A DNA stretch of 21,892 nucleotides from Anaerolineales bacterium (GTDB lineage Bacteria; Chloroflexota; Anaerolineae; Anaerolineales; Villigracilaceae), in the NCBI GenBank assembly GCA_024763295.1, contig JANTFU010000005.1:1-21892 (forward strand). The letters run 5' to 3'. Under the pieces are notes generated by a model, which searched no databases, had not been told where the DNA came from, and saw nothing but the letters and a program-made list of their open reading frames with translations. Position 1 is the stretch's first letter. The number at the start of each line of letters is the position of its first letter. Both the position numbers and the translations under genes were made by a program. This document shows, piece after piece, positions 13,723-20,577 of this stretch.

Positions 13723-14877
13723 CTATTTGAGTTTTTCGACGGTTTCGAGCATATCTTTGGAGATGTCAATCAGCATCATGCTGCCGGTATCACGGGGATA
13801 TTTTCGCACGGCTGATTCGGCTTGGTCATTGGCAAGCGTGAATTTGGCGCCCATAAAGGGAATGGTACCCTTAATTTCGCTACCAAAAATTTGTTCCGCT
13901 TCGGCTTTGGTCAGTCCTTCGTGTCCGACCGCACGATTGATGATGGGGTAAAGTTTACGTTCGTCAATATTCAGCCCTAATAAGTATTCCTGTACGGCTT
14001 TACCGAGCCGCGCACTTTCTTTTTCGGTGCCCAAAACGAGTGTAATCAGATGTGCTGCTTGTATAATATGTAGGCTCGTGCGTGAAAGCGAACGTCCGAG
14101 GTCAACGACGATATAGTCAAACTCTTTGCGTAGGATATTGATTATGTGAGGGATTTTTTTCCATTGGAGTAGATTGGCGGCTTCGGGCGTGGGAGAGCCT
14201 GCCAAGAGGTAAAACTTCCAGCCGCTAATCTGGGGCAAGGTCGCGCTCATAAATTCGGGGGTGAGTTCTTCAAGCGGTAAATCTGCCAGCGTGGTGATAT
14301 TGATACTTTCTTGGTACCCAACTCGGGTGGCGAGCGATCCGAGCGGCAGCACCATATCCATCAAGACGACTTTTGCATCCTTTTTATATTCCTTAATGGT
14401 TGTGGCGATATTGGTTACCAGTGAAGATACACCTACACCGCCTTTGCCGCTTAGAAAAACAAGTACTTTCCCCCCAGCGTCTTTGTTGAAGAGCGGGGTG
14501 GTTTTGGCTTTGCCAATGTTTTCTATTTGTGCCAGAAGTTTGGGGAGGGCTTCGGTTTCTTTGGTGAAATAGAGGGTGTAGCCCTGTATGATACATTTCT
14601 TCGCAAATTCAGGCTCAAGATTAGTGCTCAGTGCGATAACGGGGGTGGATGCAGTGCGTGCATCCTGACGGATTTTTTGAATAAAAAGTTCGCTGTTAAT
14701 ATCCGGTAAATCTGGGTCAACGACGATGACGTCCGGTTTGTCGCGCCATGCAAAAACCAAGCCTTCTTTGCCCAGTTCCGCTTGCAAAACCTGATGCCCG
14801 CGCTTCTCAAGGGTTTGTTTGAGAAATTTGCGCGTGATAATGTCTTTGTCGACGACCAGAATATTTCTTGCTTGCAC
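13723..14877 (-). CDS. cpaE: Receiver-domain CpaE/TadZ-like pilus-localisation ATPase
   Basis: The 384-residue protein has two parts. Residues 1-122 are a response-regulator receiver with the acidic pocket D10/D12, phosphoacceptor D54 (VVVDPDLPD) and the conserved K106, all present. Residues 137-384 are a MinD/ParA-like ATPase domain. Its P-loop reads SGKGGVGVSS (143-152): the signature Lys of KGG is kept, but the usual GKT/S lysine is replaced by Val149-Val150, as is common in CpaE/TadZ. The family places the Tad pilus machinery at the cell pole. Because the receiver looks phosphorylatable, the two histidine kinases upstream are candidate inputs. The start is GTG at 14877, with AAGGAA about 6 nt upstream and a 10-nt gap after the response regulator gene. 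It is followed by the small protein and cpaF. Confidence 0.9.
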   Translation of the reverse strand: MQARNILVVDKDIITRKFLKQTLEKRGHQVLQAELGKEGLVFAWRDKPDVIVVDPDLPDINSELFIQKIRQDARTASTPVIALSTNLEPEFAKKCIIQGYTLYFTKETEALPKLLAQIENIGKAKTTPLFNKDAGGKVLVFLSGKGGVGVSSLVTNIATTIKEYKKDAKVVLMDMVLPLGSLATRVGYQESINITTLADLPLEELTPEFMSATLPQISGWKFYLLAGSPTPEAANLLQWKKIPHIINILRKEFDYIVVDLGRSLSRTSLHIIQAAHLITLVLGTEKESARLGKAVQEYLLGLNIDERKLYPIINRAVGHEGLTKAEAEQIFGSEIKGTIPFMGAKFTLANDQAESAVRKYPRDTGSMMLIDISKDMLETVEKLK

Positions 14878-14887
14878 AATAATTTCC

Positions 14888-15637
14888 TTATGCTGAAGCG
14901 TCTTGTTCGTTTTCTTCTTGGGGCGGGGCGGGGGCTAGATTTTCCTCTTCGATGGGCGGCATGAGATAGCCCAAGCCGGTGCGCGTGACGATGTGTTTGG
15001 GGGCGTGGGGTTCTTTTTCTAGTTTTTGGCGCAGACGGGCAATGCTGACCCATAAGATTTCTTTTTCTTTGCGGTATTCGGCGCCCCAGATGCTGCTGAG
15101 TAAGTCTTCGGCACTGATAATTTTGCCAACTTTGTGTACGAATTGCAAAAGCAGCCGGTATTCTGTGGCAGAAAGGGAAATGAGTTCGCCATCTCGCCAG
15201 ACTTCTGCGCGGGCAAAGTCGATACGGATATCGCCGTGTGTGAAGTAGCGTGTTTGCGATCCGTCGGTGCTGACTTGGGCACGCCGCAGGACGGCACGGA
15301 CACGCGCCAGAAGTTCGGTGGCGGAAAAAGGTTTGGTGAGGTAGTCATCAGCGCCAAGGTCGAGTCCGCGGACGCGGTCTTTTTCATCCCCTTTGGCGGT
15401 TAGCATAATGATTGGGACGCTGGAGTATTCACGAATGCGTTGACAGGTTTCAAAGCCGTCCAATTCGGGCATCATAATGTCTAATAGAATTAAGTCAATC
15501 GGTTGTGTTGAGAAACTATTAATGGCTTCCAAGCCATTTGATGCGGTGACGACATCGTAACCATCGGTGCGCAGATTGGCTTCCAATAGACGTTGATAAC
15601 GCGGTTCGTCGTCAACAACAAGAATCCGAGTTGTCAT
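14888..15637 (-). CDS. OmpR/PhoB-family response regulator
   Basis: The 249-residue protein has a receiver domain (about 1-120) with the acidic pocket D9-D10, phosphoacceptor D53 (LLDIMMPELDG), and the conserved Lys in TKPFSATELLARV. A winged-helix output domain follows (about 130-232; LSATEYRLLLQFVHKVGKI in the recognition region and the wing TRTGLGYLMPP). The C-terminus adds an acidic Pro/Glu-rich tail (EEENLAPAPPQEENEQDASA) beyond the usual domain end. It binds DNA as a phospho-dimer and sets transcription of unknown targets. It lies 3 nt after the GAF histidine kinase gene, so that kinase, and probably the MshEN-type kinase before it, is its likely partner. Confidence 0.95.
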   Translation of the reverse strand: MTTRILVVDDEPRYQRLLEANLRTDGYDVVTASNGLEAINSFSTQPIDLILLDIMMPELDGFETCQRIREYSSVPIIMLTAKGDEKDRVRGLDLGADDYLTKPFSATELLARVRAVLRRAQVSTDGSQTRYFTHGDIRIDFARAEVWRDGELISLSATEYRLLLQFVHKVGKIISAEDLLSSIWGAEYRKEKEILWVSIARLRQKLEKEPHAPKHIVTRTGLGYLMPPIEEENLAPAPPQEENEQDASA

Positions 15638-15640
15638 TCT

Positions 15641-16852
15641 TTATACTCCTTCTTTTATATCGGGCAATGTTAAGACGGGCAGTTGAATGCTGAAGCGTGT
15701 CCCTTGTCCTTCTTCTGACTCTGCCCACATCTTACCATGATGTGCTTCGATAATTTGTTTGCAAATATAAAGCCCCAAGCCCGTACCGGTAGCCTTTGTC
15801 ATGCCGGGCACACGGTAGAAGCGGTCAAAAATATACGCCAGATGTTTTTTAGGAATTCCTTTGCCGTGATCGGCAAAGATAACTTGCACGTTTTGATCAT
15901 CCACTTTTTTTATGGATATATCTATGGGGGCATCAGGAGCATATTTGATGGCATTACTAAATAAATTTTCAAATATTTGCGTTAGCATGGGGCTGTCGCC
16001 GTAAATATAGCTACCTTCTTTGGGTTCAAAGTTAATGACCAGATTTTTGTAGTGCGCATGGATGCGAGTGATGACATCACGCAGGATAATATCCAGCCGT
16101 ACAGGCTGAAAATTCATCTCGGCGGTTTTGCTTTCAAGGCGTGCCGAGTTGAGTACATTATTGAGCAGTTCGGTTAGATGATCAGTCTCTTCGTCAATGA
16201 TGGTTAAAAATTCGCGTTGGGTTTCTTTATCCCATTCAGTGTCTTCGCGCAGCAAGGTCGTGCTATAGCCCTTGATAAAGCCTAAAGGCGTGCGCAACTC
16301 GTGCGAGATTGTTGAAACAAAATCATCTTGTAAGCGCATTTGGCGCTGTACCGCTTCCAATTCAGCGATGGTTTCTTGCAAGGCGCGTTTTTCAAAGATG
16401 TATGCCACCACATCCGATGCTAATTTTGCTAAATCAATATGTTCTTGGGTGTAATCCGGTCCCCCAAAACGAATTAGGCTCATCGCGCCAATCAGTTTTC
16501 CAGAGGCGGTGAGGGGTAACCCAATCAAATAAGCATTCTTCCGGCGGTCTTTGTTTTCTGCGCTTTCTGTCGGTTTTTGAAGCACTATCTCGTCGTGTGT
16601 GATGGCTTCCGTTGCGATCGCTTCACCCCAATTGGCATCTGCCTCGGCGTCTTTTTCACGTCCGATGGCGCGCGCATAGGCGATTTCTGATGTTTCGCCT
16701 TGCTTGTCGATCATGAAGATTGCTAAATTATCAAAAACCAAACTATCGCGCAAGGCTTGAATGAGCGCATCAAGCGCTTTGCGCCAATCCTTTTCCTGAA
16801 CGGCGTGCTGCCAAAAAAGTTGTGTTTGTGCGAAAGCCGTCTGAATAGCCAA
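15641..16852 (-). CDS. GAF-domain sensor histidine kinase
   Basis: The 403-residue soluble kinase has no TM segments. Residues about 15-155 form a GAF domain (DNLAIFMIDKQGETSEIAYA to GKLIGAMSLIRFG), then a coiled-coil linker (155-178). The DHp domain carries H184 in FVSTISHELRTPLGF. The catalytic domain has N300 (ENLFSNAIKYAP), the G1 box D328-HGKGIP and the G2 box GTGLGLYICK (356-365). It would phosphorylate the OmpR-type regulator encoded 3 nt downstream in response to a small ligand bound by GAF. The first in-frame start is a TTG 2 nt after the upstream kinase stop, with only a weak ribosome-binding site, so translation is probably coupled. The next Met is at residue 47, inside the GAF domain. 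Confidence 0.92.
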   Translation of the reverse strand: MAIQTAFAQTQLFWQHAVQEKDWRKALDALIQALRDSLVFDNLAIFMIDKQGETSEIAYARAIGREKDAEADANWGEAIATEAITHDEIVLQKPTESAENKDRRKNAYLIGLPLTASGKLIGAMSLIRFGGPDYTQEHIDLAKLASDVVAYIFEKRALQETIAELEAVQRQMRLQDDFVSTISHELRTPLGFIKGYSTTLLREDTEWDKETQREFLTIIDEETDHLTELLNNVLNSARLESKTAEMNFQPVRLDIILRDVITRIHAHYKNLVINFEPKEGSYIYGDSPMLTQIFENLFSNAIKYAPDAPIDISIKKVDDQNVQVIFADHGKGIPKKHLAYIFDRFYRVPGMTKATGTGLGLYICKQIIEAHHGKMWAESEEGQGTRFSIQLPVLTLPDIKEGV

Positions 16853-16854
16853 AT

Positions 16855-17883
16855 CTACTCGCTTTTTGCGACCAATAAGGGGAATTTGAAGGTTGAGCCG
16901 CGTCCTTCAGTGGAAACGACCTCCAGCATGGAGCCGTGAGCCTCAACAATCTGACGCACCAAAAGCAACCCCAAGCCCGTCCCGCCGTATCTGCGGGTGG
17001 CGGCACCATCTAGTTGATGGAAGGGTTGAAAAATCTCTTCGATGCGTTCATCAGGGATGCCGATGCCCGTATCGGTTACTGAAACTGAGACCAGTTTCTC
17101 GCTTTCATGTTCGACGCGCAGAACCACGCGTCCGCCCGCGGGCGTGAACTTGATACCGTTATCCAATAATTGACCGAGCACCCAGAGCAGTTTTTGCGGG
17201 TCCGCCTGAACCTTGGGGAGATGTTGGTCGATCACTGCGTGGACGCTGACATCGCGTTCTTCGGCTTTTTGGAGAACATTTTTGACACTCAAATTGGCGA
17301 TTCGGCGCATATCCAGCGCTTCTTGTTTGAGTGCCAAGTCGCCGCGTGAAGTTACCGAAACCATAATCAAATTTTCGATTAGATTTTCAAGCCGCAGGGT
17401 TGATTTTTGGCTTATTTGCAGGGCATGACGCTGTTCATCCGTGATTTCACCCAAAGAACCGGAAATCAGCAATTCGTTATAGCCTTTGATATGTGTCAAG
17501 GGCGTGCGTAATTCATGCGAGATATTGGAGATGAAGTTGGCTTTTAATTTTGAGAGTTCAGCCAATCGTTCCAGCGCTGTTTGAAGTTCTGCCGTGCGTT
17601 CCTGAACGCGCCGTTCTAGGCTGCGGTTGGTTGCCTGTAATGCGCTTCGCAGTTGAATAATCTGCTCCGTGACAGCTTGATCCAAAATATCGCGTGTGAT
17701 GATGTTCAAGTCCAGCAGGGTTTGTCCCAGTAACGGACTTTCTCCCTTCGCGACCATTTTTTGCTGGGCTTTGAGCGCTTTTTCGAGGTCTTTTTTGCTA
17801 ATATGTCCCTTTTTAATTAAATATTCTCCCAAACGGGGAACCAGCATTTCTGGGGTTAACTTGGGCGAAGTGGTTTGAGCCAT
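16855..17883 (-). CDS. Histidine kinase with N-terminal MshEN/GspE-N-like domain
   Basis: The 342-residue soluble kinase opens with an unusual sensor. Residues 17-40 (RLGEYLIKKGHISKKDLEKA and onward to Q40) fit RLGxxLxxxGxxxxxxLxxxLxxQ exactly, and residues 51-74 repeat the pattern imperfectly (L51, N60). This doubled 24-residue motif is the hallmark of the MshEN domain of GspE/PilB-type ATPases, which binds cyclic di-GMP. A coiled coil (75-112) leads to the DHp domain with H123 (FISNISHELRTPLTH), then N242 (LLDNGIKFTP), G1 D271-TGIGIP and G2 GGTGLGL (300-306). All kinase boxes are intact. It is encoded 13 nt after parB and 2 nt before the second kinase. The inferred job is to pass a c-di-GMP signal to the downstream regulator and perhaps to the CpaE receiver. 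Confidence 0.92.
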   Translation of the reverse strand: MAQTTSPKLTPEMLVPRLGEYLIKKGHISKKDLEKALKAQQKMVAKGESPLLGQTLLDLNIITRDILDQAVTEQIIQLRSALQATNRSLERRVQERTAELQTALERLAELSKLKANFISNISHELRTPLTHIKGYNELLISGSLGEITDEQRHALQISQKSTLRLENLIENLIMVSVTSRGDLALKQEALDMRRIANLSVKNVLQKAEERDVSVHAVIDQHLPKVQADPQKLLWVLGQLLDNGIKFTPAGGRVVLRVEHESEKLVSVSVTDTGIGIPDERIEEIFQPFHQLDGAATRRYGGTGLGLLLVRQIVEAHGSMLEVVSTEGRGSTFKFPLLVAKSE

Positions 17884-17896
17884 TGTTTAGTCCAGT

Positions 17897-18769
17897 CTAT
17901 AAGAGTTTTTCCAGTAGTGCGTCCAAATCCTCATCACTTGCGTAATGTAAGGTGATACTGCCCCCCTTGGGCGTGTACCGTAGCGAAACTTTGGTTTCAA
18001 ATCGGGACGCCAATTTATTTTCAATATCTAAAACTTCAGGGGTTTTTGCTATTTTTTCTTTTGGGGTAGGTTTTTCACCATTTAATTTGTTTGCTAATTG
18101 CTCTGTCTGGCGCACATTTAATTGTAGCGAGAGTACCGTTTGCAGTGCTGCTTCCTGTGAAGCGGCAGTTGGCAGAGCGAGTAGAGCACGCGCGTGCCCT
18201 TCGGTGATTAATTTGTCGATCAGGGCAGCTTTTACGCCCTCCGAAAGTTTCATCAGGCGCATGGTGTTAGTCACGGCTACGCGGCTCTTGCCGACCTGTT
18301 TGGCGATGGATGCGTGTGAAAGCCCAAACTCTTCACTCAACTGCATGTAGGCTTCTGCTTCTTCCAGCGGACTGAGATCGGCACGTTGGACATTCTCGAT
18401 TAGCGCCCATTCAAGTTGTTGCTGATCGGTGACATTACGGATGACGACCGGAACACGTTCTAATTTGGCTTGTTTCGAGGCTTTTAGTCGGCGTTCCCCC
18501 GCAATGAGCGTATAAGTGCCGTCGTTATTCGCAGAGACAATTAAGGGCTGAATAATACCGTGCTCCTCAATCGAAGCCGCGAGTTCATCCAACTCATCCT
18601 GATTAAAATGCAAACGGGGTTGGCGTGGGTTGCTTTTAATTTTGTCCGGAGCAACCTCTTGTACGCCCTCACGGAAATTCTCTTTTCCTGCCGGGGTAAC
18701 GCTTGGCTCGGCGCTGCTAATGAGCGCATCTAATCCTTTGCCCAGTCCCGTGCGTTTTGTCTTTGCCAT
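17897..18769 (-). CDS. parB: Chromosome-partitioning protein ParB (Spo0J family)
   Basis: The 290-residue protein has the usual three parts. The N-terminal tail carries the ParA-stimulating sequence (KRTGLGKGLDALISS, residues 5-19). The ParB/Srx CTPase domain (about 35-130) has Box I (A90-GERR-L, residues 91-94) and Box II (ENVQR, 125-129). An HTH domain (about 145-205; SHASIAKQVGKSRVAVTNTM) reads parS, and a short C-terminal dimerisation domain ends in LDALLEKLL. It loads on parS sites near the origin, slides as a CTP clamp and works with ParA. No consensus parS is seen in the window. It lies 71 nt after parA and 13 nt before the MshEN-type kinase gene. Confidence 0.97.
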   Translation of the reverse strand: MAKTKRTGLGKGLDALISSAEPSVTPAGKENFREGVQEVAPDKIKSNPRQPRLHFNQDELDELAASIEEHGIIQPLIVSANNDGTYTLIAGERRLKASKQAKLERVPVVIRNVTDQQQLEWALIENVQRADLSPLEEAEAYMQLSEEFGLSHASIAKQVGKSRVAVTNTMRLMKLSEGVKAALIDKLITEGHARALLALPTAASQEAALQTVLSLQLNVRQTEQLANKLNGEKPTPKEKIAKTPEVLDIENKLASRFETKVSLRYTPKGGSITLHYASDEDLDALLEKLL

Positions 18770-18818
18770 CTCTCTACCTCTGTAATATCTATTGTAGGGG
18801 CTTTACCATTCGGTTACA

Positions 18819-18834
18819 TGACAGTTTCCTGTCA
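18819..18834. repeat. Short inverted repeat between parA and parB
   Basis: TGACAG (18819-18824) and CTGTCA (18829-18834) form a perfect 6-bp stem with a TTTC loop, 7 nt after the parA stop on the minus strand. The T run precedes it on that strand, so it is not a terminator. It is not related to parS. Significance is uncertain. Confidence 0.5.
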
Positions 18835-18840
18835 AAAAAA

Positions 18841-19620
18841 TTATCCCTGCGGAGGAGTGTCTTCAGCTAATATTTCCACCGCAAGAGCGTTGTATGCTTT
18901 GGCACCGACTGATTCGGGCGCATAGACTGAAATCGGCAAACCGTAAGAAGGCGCTTCCGCCAGGCGGATGCTGCGTGGAATAATCGACTTGAAAACTAAC
19001 TCGGGGAAATGTCGGTTGACCTCTGCGACCACGTCGTTAGCGAGATTAGTGCGGCGGTCGAACATGGTTAGTACTACACCGCGTACATGCAACTCAGGGT
19101 AGAGCGCCGCCTTCACTTTTTGAATCGTCGATGTGAGTTGCCCCAGTCCCTCCAGTGCGAGATATTCACATTGCACAGGGATAATCACACCATCTTGGGC
19201 TGCCATTAGCCCGTTGATGGTTAGCAAGCCCAGCGAGGGCGGGCAGTCGAGCAAAATATAATCATATTGGTCTTGCAACTGGGCGAGGGCGCTGCGTAGG
19301 CGCGTATTCCGCCGCTCTTCATCTACCAACTCCACTTCCGCGCCAGCCAGTGCGGGGGAAGCAGGCAAGAGCGAAAGATTTAAGCGTTCGTTTTTCAGCA
19401 GCAGCGTGTTTACGGGAGCGTCTTCTAGCAGTGCCTGATAAGAGCCTTTTTCGACCCCGTGTTTATCAATGCCCAGACAGGATGTGGCATTTGCCTGCGG
19501 GTCAATATCCACGATTAAAACGCGTTGTCCGTTCTCGGCAAGATACGCGCCTAAATTGATGGCAGTCGTGGTTTTTCCCACGCCGCCTTTCTGATTTACC
19601 AAGGTATAAATGCGTGCCAT
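18841..19620 (-). CDS. parA: Chromosome-partitioning ATPase ParA (Soj family)
   Basis: The 259-residue protein is a short, chromosomal-type ParA without an N-terminal HTH. The deviant Walker A is KGGVGKTTTAINLG (K11, K16), the A' region includes DIDPQANAT (38-46), and Walker B is YILLDCPPSLG (about 119-129). The late RTNLANDVVAEV and AEAPSYGLPISVYAPES segments are typical of Soj. It binds DNA non-specifically as an ATP dimer and is driven by ParB to segregate chromosomes. It starts 3 nt after the PfkB-family gene, which puts the partition genes under the promoter upstream of that gene, and is followed by parB after 71 nt. Confidence 0.97.
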   Translation of the reverse strand: MARIYTLVNQKGGVGKTTTAINLGAYLAENGQRVLIVDIDPQANATSCLGIDKHGVEKGSYQALLEDAPVNTLLLKNERLNLSLLPASPALAGAEVELVDEERRNTRLRSALAQLQDQYDYILLDCPPSLGLLTINGLMAAQDGVIIPVQCEYLALEGLGQLTSTIQKVKAALYPELHVRGVVLTMFDRRTNLANDVVAEVNRHFPELVFKSIIPRSIRLAEAPSYGLPISVYAPESVGAKAYNALAVEILAEDTPPQG

Positions 19621-19623
19621 GAA

Positions 19624-20481
19624 TTAAAGAACCTCCATTTGGCAGGATTGAATTTCGTCTTTGGTGGGGATGCTATTTAATCCCGCTCGCGTTACCGAGC
19701 GCGACGCCAAACAAACGCCAAAACGCGCGGCTTCCCACGGGTCACGGGTTTGATATAAGCGGATGAAAAAGGCGGCGGCAAAAATATCGCCTGCGCCGGT
19801 TGCATCCACTTCGGTGACCGTGGGCGCGCTAAAACGGCGCAGATCGCCGTTCCAATATAAGCGCACGCCTTCTGCGCCTTCGGTGACGGCTAAAACGCGG
19901 GAGGATAGATAGATTTCTTCGATGAGTTCCTCGTCACCGTCTATATCTTCGATGCTGATGACGGCGGCGCCCACTTGCTTTAGGCTGGGTTCCATTTGTT
20001 GCCATTTGCCCGGCGAGATATTGCCTTCCGCGTCCCATTGGCGAAACCAACCTTGGGGTGTGAGTCCCAGCAGGGATGGTGAAAATCCGCTGGGGAGCTG
20101 CGACTCGACTTCTTGCGCGATGGGTCCGAGATGAATAATGGGCGTTTTGCGCCAAAGTTGGGGCACTTTTTCAAGGTCGATGGGGTCGGCAATGCTGTGC
20201 AGGCGTTGTTTTCGTCCGCTTGGGGTTTCGATATTTTCAAAAGTGCTGGCTTGCTGTGTGGGTAGGTTGTATACCAAAATTTCGGGGGGCAGGTTAAGGG
20301 CAGCTAGTTTGTCTGCGGGCACACTGGTTAGGATGCCAACGCGCAAGCCTAGGGCGTGTGCGGTGCGGGCTGCGTAGGCAGCCGTTCCGCCAAAAGCATA
20401 TTGTCCATCTGACAAGAGGTCGATGGCGATATGTCCGATGGCGAGGTAGTCGATTTTTTTTTGTGGAATCTGTGCGAGCAT
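19624..20481 (-). CDS. PfkB-family sugar/nucleoside kinase
   Basis: The 285-residue cytoplasmic kinase belongs to the ribokinase/PfkB family. It starts with DYLAIGHIAIDLL (11-23) and the substrate-side GGTAAYAARTAHALG (31-45). The anion hole and catalytic base are in DATGAGDIF (226-234) with D232; this is the classical PfkB signature 2. It transfers phosphate from ATP to a sugar, nucleoside or similar hydroxyl substrate, which cannot be named from sequence. Its start is an ATG only 6 nt after a TATAAT box on the same strand, with no well-placed ribosome-binding site, suggesting a leaderless mRNA. It is the first gene of the parAB-signalling-Tad run, a placement unlike the usual sugar operons. 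Confidence 0.92.
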   Translation of the reverse strand: MLAQIPQKKIDYLAIGHIAIDLLSDGQYAFGGTAAYAARTAHALGLRVGILTSVPADKLAALNLPPEILVYNLPTQQASTFENIETPSGRKQRLHSIADPIDLEKVPQLWRKTPIIHLGPIAQEVESQLPSGFSPSLLGLTPQGWFRQWDAEGNISPGKWQQMEPSLKQVGAAVISIEDIDGDEELIEEIYLSSRVLAVTEGAEGVRLYWNGDLRRFSAPTVTEVDATGAGDIFAAAFFIRLYQTRDPWEAARFGVCLASRSVTRAGLNSIPTKDEIQSCQMEVL

Positions 20482-20487
20482 ACGTTG

Positions 20488-20493
20488 ATTATA
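20488..20493 (-). promoter_or_regulatory. -10 box of the pfkB-parAB run; apparently leaderless
   Basis: TATAAT (20493 to 20488 on the minus strand) is followed by CAACGT and then the ATG at 20481, so transcription should begin at or within a base or two of the start codon. The -35 is weak (a TTTCAC at 16 bp is the best candidate). The GAGG further upstream lies inside the promoter and is too far from the ATG to serve as ribosome-binding site. Confidence 0.55.
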
Positions 20494-20537
20494 CCTGAGG
20501 ACGGGCGCTGTGAAACATTAGAATAAGGCGGCTTGGA

Positions 20538-20546
20538 TGCTATAAT
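20538..20546 (+). promoter_or_regulatory. Extended -10 promoter of the acyl-CoA dehydrogenase gene
   Basis: TGCTATAAT is a perfect extended -10 with TATAAT at 20541-20546; the -35 at 17 bp is poor (TTAGAA). The leader of about 25 nt carries AAGGAG, 7 nt before the ATG at 20578. This promoter and that of the PfkB gene diverge within a 96-bp intergenic region. Confidence 0.6.
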
Positions 20547-20577
20547 TAGGGACTACCCCAAAGTGAAGGAGATAATT

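Noticed and set aside
18830..18835. Perfect TTGACA on the minus strand between parA and parB
   Set aside because: No -10-like hexamer lies at 16-18 bp (CGAATG at 17). It is part of the short hairpin and the T run after the parA stop.
20510..20517. GTGAAACA, identical to one half of the ParB site parS, upstream of the parAB run
   Set aside because: The other half is missing (CGGGCGCT instead of TGTTTCAC), and an 8-base match is expected by chance in a window of this size. No full parS was found.
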